DNA from: Phyllobacterium chamaecytisi | Lineage (GTDB): Bacteria; Pseudomonadota; Alphaproteobacteria; Rhizobiales; Rhizobiaceae | NCBI RefSeq assembly: GCF_020164455.1 | Contig: NZ_JAIQWW010000020.1 | Span: forward strand, 61,039 to 125,038 | Reading direction: 5' to 3' | DNA: 64,000 bases | Part shown: positions 57,772 to 64,000 of the stretch, one piece after another | Numbering within the stretch: the first letter of the stretch is position 1 | How the letters are laid out: each line of letters opens with the position of its first letter | Notes under the pieces: generated by a model | Database searches by the model: none | Told to the model about the DNA's origin: nothing | The model's input: the letters and a program-made list of their open reading frames with translations, nothing else | Program-made: the position numbers and the translations under genes

Positions 57772-58494
57772 CTTCAGAGCTGGCGCCGGGCTTTCCCAAG
57801 GTTGTTAGTCCGGTTCCGCACGACGTCTCCTCACACGCTGACGTACTATGAAAAACAGAAGAACCATTGCACAGCCATGGCGGCCATTGCATAGACACCA
57901 AAAGTTCCAACGAATATATCTGCAGTACACACGGTAACAACAAGGACGGGGCGAGTTATGAGCGTTCAGGTCTGCCGAGGTAGGCAGGTTCGGCCCCAAG
58001 CTATGTATATCCGTGTTTATAGCAGCCATGGCGAAGACGAATCTTGTCATGGCAGCGTCAGGATGGCTGGCGCTTTACGCCATCTTCACCAGCGTCATTG
58101 CAATAGCATTCAGGGAGAGTTTTCCAGCTAATTACTTAAGCCACTGGGATGAGCGCTATTGTTGATTTACCGTGTCGGGGAATGCAACTCACTCGCCAAG
58201 TGCTGGCCGCCTGATGTCCATTTCCCCACTCTGAAAAGCCGATCTACATCTTCTGGGCAATCGTTGTCGTCGCTACCCGAATGCTGGTGATAGCCCCCGC
58301 CGACAGCATCGGCCGGACGGGATATGCCTCGCCTGCCGTTTCGTCGGCCAAGACCGGAAACCAGAAAAACTGTCCTGTCCGCCTGCCGTCACGTCGGGTT
58401 AACGCGACCGACGCTGTCTATGGACAAAACGTATCCAGCTTGATCAGTTCCGCAAAGGCGTTTCAGGCTCGTTTGATGAAACCTGACAATAGGG
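57772..58494. other. 720-bp region with at most one tiny ORF
   Basis: The only candidate is 58028-58165 (+), 45 aa, with one hydrophobic segment (ASGWLALYAIFTSVIAIAF) and no good ribosome site. A frame at 58281-58526 is rejected for lack of a start signal and odd composition. Two imperfect copies of GCCTGCCGTnnCGTCGG occur near 58331 and 58381. Probably remnant DNA. Confidence 0.4.
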
Positions 58495-58519
58495 GGAACG
58501 AACCTTTTTCATGGCGGTT
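58495..58519 (+). promoter_or_regulatory. EcfG-type general-stress promoter of the YihY-like gene
   Basis: GGAAC (58495-58499), 17 bp, then GTT (58517-58519), 35 bp before the ATG. Same spacing as at 57243-57267. Confidence 0.65.
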
Positions 58520-58554
58520 ATGCTAAATTGCCCGATGGCAATCGAGGAATTGAA

Positions 58555-59658
58555 ATGAAACGGATCGCATTCGCGCTTTACACGTTGGCGTTGTTAGCGG
58601 CAGTACGTGCCATCCAACACCGGACAGCAGCAATGGCGATCACGTCCCGAAGACATACGGGAGGGTCTTACTCGGTTGACAAAGCGGCGGCACAGCAGGC
58701 GGAAACTCTGGAGCCCGGGCGGGGCCGCAACGCGAAGTCCCCCGCCGAAATTCCGGCATTGGGCTGGAAGGATGTTCTCTTCAGAGTCTACTATTCGTTG
58801 CAACAAGATCGGGTCATGCTGATAGCTGCTGGTTCGACCTTCTATTTGCTGTTGGCCCTATTTCCTGCGCTTACGGCCTTCGTTTCTCTTTATGGTTTTC
58901 TGGCGGATCGCGCCACAGTTGCCGGCAACATATCGCTGCTTGCTGGAGTTGTGCCGAACGATGCTGTTGCCCTGATCCAAGCTCAGCTTGAGGCCTTGGC
59001 AACCCAGGATGTGAAAGCGCTCGGCGTCGGATTTTTTCTGGGCCTGTCGGTGGCGCTTTGGAGCGCGAACAATGGTTTTAAATCCATATTCGAAGCTTTG
59101 AACGTCGCGTATGGGGAGAAGGAAAACCGCAGCTTCGTAAGATTGAACCTGATTTCATTCCTTTTTACGTTGGGTGGCCTGTTCTTCGCAATTGTCCTAA
59201 TCACCGTTCTGGGAGCTATCCCCGCGCTGTTGGCGTCACTCGGATTCGCCGGCTGGAGCGAGGCCCTGATTAACATAGCCAGGTGGCCACTCATGGCGGT
59301 AATTGCCGCTCTCGCTGTCTCTGTCCTTTATCGGTTCGGCCCCGACCGCGAATACGCAAAGTGGCGCTGGCTCTCGTTCGGAGCTGTCTTTTCCGCTTTG
59401 GTCTGGATCATTGCCTCTGCCGCGTTTACGTTCTATCTCGCCAACTTTGCAGATTACAACGCGACCTACGGGACCTTGGGCGCGGTCGTCGGCCTGATGA
59501 TGTGGACCTGGATCTCGTTGATAATCCTGATCCTCGGAGCGGAACTCAATGCAGAACTCGAGCAACAAACTGCAATGGACAGCACCACCGGGGCACCGCG
59601 CCCCATGGGAGAGCGGGGAGCGGTGGCTGCAGACACTATAGGCGAGGCGACAAGGTAA
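58555..59658 (+). CDS. YihY/UPF0761 family membrane protein (BrkB-like)
   Basis: 367 aa from the ATG at 58555 (GAGGAATTG upstream). An N-terminal hydrophobic segment and an 80-residue polar stretch precede the YihY domain (about 90-345) with six membrane helices: MLIAAGSTFYLLLALFPALT, GLSVALWSANNGFKSIFEAL, RFGPDREYAKWRWLSFGA and TLGAVVGLMMWTWISLIILI. Once called ribonuclease BN or BrkB, the family has no proven enzymatic function. In rhizobia such genes are often in the general-stress regulon, matching the promoter. Confidence 0.92.
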   Translation: MKRIAFALYTLALLAAVRAIQHRTAAMAITSRRHTGGSYSVDKAAAQQAETLEPGRGRNAKSPAEIPALGWKDVLFRVYYSLQQDRVMLIAAGSTFYLLLALFPALTAFVSLYGFLADRATVAGNISLLAGVVPNDAVALIQAQLEALATQDVKALGVGFFLGLSVALWSANNGFKSIFEALNVAYGEKENRSFVRLNLISFLFTLGGLFFAIVLITVLGAIPALLASLGFAGWSEALINIARWPLMAVIAALAVSVLYRFGPDREYAKWRWLSFGAVFSALVWIIASAAFTFYLANFADYNATYGTLGAVVGLMMWTWISLIILILGAELNAELEQQTAMDSTTGAPRPMGERGAVAADTIGEATR

Positions 59659-59713
59659 CAAAAACATACGTTTTATAGCTTTAGATATTTGGATTAGTGG
59701 GAGATTAATTGGA

Positions 59714-60151
59714 ATGACTATCGAAGAATCCAACAGCAAATTGAACATGGATAAGCTCGTCCACCTGGCAGCCAGATTGGTGGCGGCTTACGTCAGCAAT
59801 AATGCGGTGCGTGCCGCGGATTTACCGATGTTGCTCAATACCGTGCATGCTGCATTGTCAGGAGCAACTCCCGGAAACGAAGAGACGGCGATTGCCTCGC
59901 CTATCCCAGTACCTGCAGTGAACCCCAAAAAGTCGGTGACACCCGATTACCTCATTTGTCTCGAAGACGGCAAGAAGTTCAAATCGTTGAAGCGGCACTT
60001 GAAGACTTCCTTTGATCTCACACCCGAAGAATACCGCAAGAGATGGAATCTTGATCCTTCCTATCCGATGGTCGCGCCGAATTACGCCGAGAGTCGATCT
60101 CGCCTTGCCAAAACCATGGGGCTCGGTCGAAAGTCGGGGAGGGCGCGTTGA
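59714..60151 (+). CDS. Ros/MucR-family transcriptional regulator, zinc-ligand-poor variant
   Basis: 145 aa. The N-terminal half is a helical oligomerisation region; the DNA-binding part is YLICLEDGKKFKSLKRHL then SFDLTPEEYRKRWNL (residues 79-113). In Ros the finger is held by Cys, a second Cys or Asp, and two His. Here Cys82, Asp85 and His95 remain, but the last His positions (THH in Ros) are Ser99-Phe100. It resembles Mesorhizobium homologues that fold without zinc. MucR regulators control surface polysaccharide, motility and cell-cycle genes; whether this one is the main MucR is unclear. Confidence 0.88.
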   Translation: MTIEESNSKLNMDKLVHLAARLVAAYVSNNAVRAADLPMLLNTVHAALSGATPGNEETAIASPIPVPAVNPKKSVTPDYLICLEDGKKFKSLKRHLKTSFDLTPEEYRKRWNLDPSYPMVAPNYAESRSRLAKTMGLGRKSGRAR

Positions 60152-60748
60152 TCAGCGGTCAGTCCGTTCCTGGCCGCACGGTTTCCACGGTTAGCGACTC
60201 CTCTGGCAGTTGGCTGCAGCAATTCTGTTTCGGACTTTGTCAGGTAAAGCCATACCGCCCAATTCTCCGGGCGAAGCACGACCACTTGGTGATTGTGATA
60301 CGGTTCCACATCCGGTCCCGGCATCGTTGTTAGCATCGTAAAGGCGCGGGATGATTGCCTTGTCTCTCGCGCCGCCGGCAATCGCCAGGAAAGGTTCGCT
60401 ATTCAAGGTGAACCGATGCTTCGCCTTTGGATATTTCGTACGCATGAATTCGAAGAAGGCGCTCGCCGGGATAAGGCAACGTTTGCTGTCAGCAAAGTGA
60501 CGGCGGCCCTCCGATCGAAAGTTGAACACGGGTCCGCCGCGTCCGCTAAGTGGGAAACTGAAATTCATCCGCGAGAGTTCAATATAGTCTCCGGCGGCCC
60601 GCATTACGGGAGCCATATCGTTAATCTTAACGTCATCGGCCTGCGGAAGGTCGAGCTCGCTCTGATGGGCAGGCATGTTAAGCTCGAGGCTTTGCATCAT
60701 GTCGCAATCTTCGGACCAACGGATATGCTGCTCATAATCGTTGCACAT
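60082..60748 (-). pseudogene. SRAP (YedK/HMCES-like) peptidase gene broken by a frameshift
   Basis: From the ATG at 60748 the frame gives MCNDYEQ (catalytic Cys2), VKINDMAPVMR, RCLIPASAFFEF and HRFTLNSEPFLAIAGG, all SRAP features, but then runs into unrelated sequence and stops at 60191. The missing C-terminus is in the next frame (about 60340 down to 60082): AFTMLTTMPGPDVEPYHNHQ, VVVLRPENWAVWLYL, including the essential histidine of PYHN. One indel between about 60340 and 60375 would restore a protein of about 220 aa, the family length. SRAP proteins crosslink to abasic sites in single-stranded DNA. A sequencing error is the alternative explanation. Confidence 0.8.
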
Positions 60749-60775
60749 AACGGCTAACCTAGTTCAACTTTGCCG

Positions 60776-60997
60776 TCATTTCGGGGGAGGGCATAGGTTA
60801 GAGTCAACATAAACATGGGGGGCTGCAGAACTGGACAGGTGTCTTTTGCCGAGCTTATGCGCTTCGACGAGTTCCGCCCAACCCATCGTTCTTAATTCGA
60901 ACAGACTGCACTCGCCCCTTGCGCAATGAATCCGCTTGCAATTCGGTCGATGTGCGCAAGTATCCAAGGCATTCAGAAGTGCGGAAAATCTGTTCAT
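60776..60997 (-). CDS. Hypothetical Cys-rich small protein
   Basis: About 73 aa from the ATG at 60997 (GAGTGG upstream). It has four evenly spaced cysteines in CAHRPNCKRIHCARGEC (near residues 14-30), possibly a metal site. No family recognised. Its start overlaps that of the divergent acetyltransferase, so one of the two may be non-functional. Confidence 0.4.
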   Translation of the reverse strand: MNRFSALLNALDTCAHRPNCKRIHCARGECSLFELRTMGWAELVEAHKLGKRHLSSSAAPHVYVDSNLCPPPK

Positions 60998-61453
60998 GTC
61001 CACTCAGCGTTTTACGCTTAAACGCCTCACGACGTCTGCCTTCTTCGTAGGTTGAATGCCTTGTTGGGAAACGCATTTTCCGATTGCGAGACATACGGAG
61101 ACGACCCGCCAACTGAGGCCTATATGAAGGACTTCCTGGCCAAGGATCACGTGGTTGCCTTGGTCGCGATGGCACACGGAGTTGTGACGGGTGGACTTGT
61201 CTCCTATGAACTTGACAAGTTTGAGCAGGCGCGACGTGAGTTCTATATTTATGACCTCGCAGTAGATGAAAAGTATCGTCGGCAAGGAATAGCGATATCC
61301 CTTATCAACCACTTAAGAGATATCGCCAAGCGCCGCGGCGCGTGGGTCATATACGTTCAAGCGGATTACGGTGATGACCCGGCGATTGCACTGTACGAAA
61401 AGCTCGGCATTCGCGAGGATGTTCTTCATTTTGACATAGTGATTGACCCGTAG
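60996..61453 (+). pseudogene. AAC(3)-I-like GNAT acetyltransferase with frameshifted N-terminus
   Basis: The frame ending at 61453 gives FYIYDLAVDEKYRRQGIAIS (acetyl-CoA-binding motif A with RRQGIA), VIYVQADYGDDPAIALYEKL and GIREDVLHFDI, which are hallmarks of aminoglycoside 3-N-acetyltransferase type I and its chromosomal relatives. Its first usable start is a TTG at 61052, about 20 residues too late; similarity continues upstream (TPHDVCLLRRL) but meets a stop at 61019. The missing beginning MSTQRFTLKRL lies in another frame from the ATG at 60996. One indel near 61025-61032 restores a protein of about 152 aa. A shortened protein from the TTG might still be made. Aminoglycoside activity is not implied. 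Confidence 0.72.
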
Positions 61454-61514
61454 CCCAGAAATAGAAATAGAAACCAACTTCGCGAGCCCGCAATGGACGT
61501 GTGGTTCACCGTCC

Positions 61515-61643
61515 GGCCCAGGTGAATTGGAAGCAGCGTTTGACGGCAAACACGGTTGGTTCTGACGCAATCGCACGGGGAGCGATGTCACAATCAAGCT
61601 CAACACATCGGGTGCTTATTCAAACATCGAAAAGATGATGTAG
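61515..61643 (+). pseudogene. C-terminal relic of a 'transmembrane anchor' protein
   Basis: Frame 61521-61643 reads GELEAAFDGKHGWF, then a TGA at 61563-61565, then RNRTGSDVTIKLNTSGAYS, NIEKMM and a TAG stop. The pattern AAF-G-HGWFWRNRT--DVT is the conserved C-terminus of a membrane-anchored protein family found next to metal-efflux genes; here the second Trp (TGG) has become TGA. Nothing matching the N-terminal part is present upstream. Confidence 0.65.
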
Positions 61644-61745
61644 CCCTATAGTCGCTCGGCAGCCGATAGTGAGCCTTCTATACTAACGGACCGCAGGAGT
61701 GTCTTGCGGTCCACTCGCGCCAGCCGAATGAATTGCTTCGCTTAT

Positions 61746-61928
61746 TCAGGAATGTGCTTCCTGTTCGCGTGCTCGGTAGAGGGCGTCGATAGCCGTCTGG
61801 ATTTCCACCAGATTCTTGAGCGGTCCAGGGTTTGCGCCGTTTTGTGCAATCTGCAGAATTTCCTGGCGACGCGAGGAAATCAATTCCTTTATCGCCGCGT
61901 CGATTTCCTTGACGTGCTGTGCTGCCAT
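61746..61928 (-). CDS. Small conserved-looking protein
   Basis: 60 aa from the ATG at 61928, chosen because GGAGGACTCAC precedes it; the frame extends to 61985 without a site. Wholly helical and charged: HVKEIDAAIKELISSRRQEI, then PLKNLVEIQTAIDALYRARE. No domain recognised. The 250 bp upstream (61932-62181) hold no gene. Confidence 0.65.
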   Translation of the reverse strand: MAAQHVKEIDAAIKELISSRRQEILQIAQNGANPGPLKNLVEIQTAIDALYRAREQEAHS

Positions 61929-62181
61929 GTGAGTCCTCCAAGACGGCTGAAGTCGTGATGTGCCGTTTGGACAGGCCGAAGTCAATCAACGAAGTCGAGG
62001 CGCGATTTTTGCCGTCTCGCTGGCACGCCATGTAGGAAGCAGTCAACCGGGTCATTCCACCGTCTGCCATTAACCTGCTCGACTCATGTCGGCTATCCCG
62101 AGGCCATAGTCGGAGCATCCGACCACCGTTTCCCGCAAAGCTTGAGCAACGCAGTTCCTAAAACGTGCCTTCTGCGGATCT

Positions 62182-62331
62182 TTACTGGAAATACTGAAAG
62201 CGCAAAATCAAAACGGGGCTTGCAATGACTATCGCTGTCACCAGAAACAATCCTATGAGGGCTACCGTTGCCATCTGTCCCGAGAATCGATAGCCAAAAA
62301 GATAAAGTTCGCGATTTCTTGACCGAATCAT
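62182..62331 (-). CDS. Small single-pass membrane protein
   Basis: 49 aa, short but with an excellent ribosome site (GGAGGTGGGAT directly before the ATG at 62331). A basic N-terminus (MIRSRNRELYLFGYRF) precedes one hydrophobic helix (ATVALIGLFLVTAIVIA) and a short tail. Positive-inside rule gives the N-terminus in the cytoplasm. Function unknown. Easily missed by length cut-offs. Confidence 0.65.
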   Translation of the reverse strand: MIRSRNRELYLFGYRFSGQMATVALIGLFLVTAIVIASPVLILRFQYFQ

Positions 62332-62471
62332 ATCCCACCTCCATTAGTTCGGTTGCCACTTGACTAGCTTCCATGCTTGGCTGAAACGAGCGATTACCTA
62401 CTTGGTTGCAGCAGCTGGGCATTTGACAAATCCGGCTGCAAAAGTTTCGTCTTGGGGTTAATCCAAATCTT

Positions 62472-63746
62472 ATGTTTGAATTGCTGATCGTCGGTTTTCT
62501 TATTCTCCTGAACGGAGTTTTCGCACTATCTGAGCTTGCGGTGGTCTCGGCACGTAAAGCCCGACTGGAGATGTTGCTTGATCGCGGTGTCGCGGGAGCA
62601 AGCGCGGCCATTGCGCTTTCGGAGAATCCCGGGAAGTTCTTATCAACAGTTCAAATCGGCATCACACTCGTCGGTATCATCGCGGGTGCGTTTTCCGGTG
62701 CAACACTTGGATCGCGCATGAGCGTATTCCTTGCTGGTGTAGGCGTGCGTGCCGATATCGCCGATGTCGCAGGGTATGCTCTCGTTATCGGTATCATCAC
62801 CTATCTTTCGGTAATCATCGGTGAACTCGTTCCCAAACATCTGGCATTGAAGAACCCGGAGCGCATTGCCTGCTTCATCGCCCGCCCCATGAACGTCCTG
62901 TCGCTTGTCGCTGCGCCGGCGGTCTGGGCGTTGGATGCGTCGACGCGCGGTGTGTTTAGGCTCCTTGGTATATCGACTGCTTCCGAAAGCGCCATAACCG
63001 ACGAAGAGATCCTGACGATTGTTGCCGAGGCGGGCAGCACAGGCGTGATCGAGGAAGCAGAGCGCTCAATGATATCGGGTGTCATCAGGCTCGGCGATCG
63101 CAGCGTTCGGGCTGTGATGACCCCGCGGACCGAGGTCGAAATGGTCGACGTCGGCGAAGATGCGGTGTCATTGAAACGCAAACTCATCGCAGCCAACCAT
63201 TCCTGTCTCCCGGCGTTTGACGGTGACCGCGACAACGTTGTCGGCGTCATCATGCTTCGGGATATGATCGAGCCGATGCTTGCATCCTCGGCGGTGGTCA
63301 TCCGCGACCACGTGCGTCATGCTCCGATCATTCCCGACACGATGGATGCCTTGGCGGCGCTCAAGGTCCTGCGAAATGCCGATGTGCCAATGGCGCTCGT
63401 TCATGACGAATATGGTCACTTTGAGGGACTTTTGACGCCCGGCGACATTCTTGATGCCATCGCGGGTGCGTTCCGCTCGGATGAGGATCAGTCAGAGAAT
63501 GAGGCGGTGCGGCGGGAGGACGGATCCTGGCTTCTTGCGGGTTGGATGCCAGTCGATGAAATGGCGGAGTTGCTCGGTCTCGACCTACCTGAACACCGCC
63601 ACTACGAGACGGTAGCGGGCTTTGTGATCGATCACTTGGAAAGGATTCCCGTAACCGGAGAGGCCATAGAAGTCGACAATTGGCGATTCGAGGTCGTCGA
63701 CCTTGATCACCGCCGCGTCGACAAAGTCTTGGCGTCCCGCTTGTAG
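62472..63746 (+). CDS. CNNM/DUF21-CBS membrane protein (TlyC/CorC-like, hemolysin family)
   Basis: 424 aa. The DUF21/CNNM membrane domain (residues about 1-190) begins MFELLIVGFLILLNGVFALSE and contains TVQIGITLVGIIAGAFSGAT and IIGELVPKHLAL; two CBS domains follow (about 205-330, VRAVMTPRTEVEMVDV and PMALVHDEYGHFEGLLTPGD), then a CorC_HlyC domain (about 345-424, LLAGWMPVDEMAELLGLDLP). CNNM/CorC proteins are linked to magnesium or cobalt efflux; 'hemolysin' is a historical label. The start overlaps no other gene and lies after an AT-rich spacer. Confidence 0.93.
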   Translation: MFELLIVGFLILLNGVFALSELAVVSARKARLEMLLDRGVAGASAAIALSENPGKFLSTVQIGITLVGIIAGAFSGATLGSRMSVFLAGVGVRADIADVAGYALVIGIITYLSVIIGELVPKHLALKNPERIACFIARPMNVLSLVAAPAVWALDASTRGVFRLLGISTASESAITDEEILTIVAEAGSTGVIEEAERSMISGVIRLGDRSVRAVMTPRTEVEMVDVGEDAVSLKRKLIAANHSCLPAFDGDRDNVVGVIMLRDMIEPMLASSAVVIRDHVRHAPIIPDTMDALAALKVLRNADVPMALVHDEYGHFEGLLTPGDILDAIAGAFRSDEDQSENEAVRREDGSWLLAGWMPVDEMAELLGLDLPEHRHYETVAGFVIDHLERIPVTGEAIEVDNWRFEVVDLDHRRVDKVLASRL

Positions 63747-63925
63747 CAGATCGGGTCTAAAGTTAGGGGAGGTCCTGTCCAGTTCTGGTCGGTCCAGAAC
63801 GTGGCTCCCGGCGATAGATGTCATCTTAAATGATAGTCAATGTAACGCCATCGAACGCACAGAGTTCGAAGATGCCAACAATCAATCCAGCCGGTTCGAA
63901 AGGTTACCGGAGTAAACGGCGGTTA

Positions 63926-64000
63926 TGGACGCAAAAGCAACAGCTACAAAACCGCACGGACGTTCCATAATATTGATTATGCCACATTGGATGTGTAGGA
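63926..64000 (+). CDS. Possible start of a further gene, cut by the window end
   Basis: An ATG at 63926 opens a frame with no stop to the window end (25 codons: MDAKATATKPHGRSII...). The ribosome site is weak. Too short to identify. The bases 63747-63925 between it and the CNNM gene show nothing else. Confidence 0.3.

Noticed and set aside
58281..58526. 81-aa open frame
   Set aside because: No start signal, and it runs into the promoter of the YihY-like gene.
61678..62118. 146-aa open frame on the minus strand
   Set aside because: Overlaps the better supported 60-aa gene 61746-61928 in another frame; composition rich in Arg/Ser.
62472..63746. Hemolysin (toxin) function
   Set aside because: The CNNM-CBS-CorC layout is that of a metal-ion membrane protein; the hemolysin name is historical.

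Overview
The window is about 58-60% GC by eye and reads as a chromosome or chromid segment of an alphaproteobacterium of the order Hyphomicrobiales (Rhizobium/Phyllobacterium/Brucella relatives). The evidence is the rhizobial rhaRSTPQUK + rhaDI rhamnose locus in its known order, a dctBD/dctA C4-dicarboxylate module with sigma-54 and DctD sites, a Ros/MucR-family regulator, and the density of solute ABC importers. The species cannot be fixed. No rRNA, tRNA, CRISPR array or intact mobile element was seen.

Layout. 1-7453: minus-strand carbohydrate ABC operon (binding protein, two permeases, SIS protein, PfkB kinase, ATPase) divergent from a ROK repressor; its gene content parallels the Bacillus fructosamine (frl) operon. 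7.5-11.4 kb: Fic protein with its own inverted repeat, PAS-LuxR regulator divergent from 3-oxoacid CoA-transferase scoAB, a tiny lipoprotein and an XRE regulator. 11.5-17.7 kb: kynurenine pathway split over a divergon, with a TrpXYZ-like ABC importer plus kynurenine formamidase on the minus strand and kynureninase plus tryptophan 2,3-dioxygenase on the plus strand. 18-26.2 kb: YtfQRT-YjfF-type sugar importer, aldose epimerase and a homoserine-dehydrogenase-like/SAF oxidoreductase, divergent from a LacI regulator. 26.2-31 kb: dctD, dctB and dctA. 31-41.9 kb: complete L-rhamnose locus. 42-51.1 kb: peptide-type ABC importer with an amidohydrolase, a RidA protein, a SelA-like PLP enzyme and an IclR regulator; this is the best candidate here for an uncharacterised catabolic pathway. 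51.2-53.4 kb: kbl-tdh threonine degradation.

53.4-62.4 kb is different: gene-poor and full of broken genes. I found a truncated NTP_transf_8 protein, a CusF-like copper-chaperone relic with two frameshifts, a P1B-type metal ATPase fragment, a frameshifted SRAP peptidase, an AAC(3)-I-like acetyltransferase with a frameshifted N-terminus, and the C-terminal relic of a membrane-anchor protein often found near metal genes. Several of these are visible only by reading across frames. Among them are intact stress-type genes (DUF892 ferritin-like, YihY-like), two of which have a good GGAAC-N17-GTT general-stress (EcfG-type) promoter. The window ends with a full CNNM/CBS (TlyC/CorC-like) membrane protein.

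Recurring theme: in three separate binding-protein-dependent ABC operons the binding-protein gene is followed directly by a G+C-rich stem-loop with a T-tract, which would give strong expression of the binding protein and lower expression of the membrane components.
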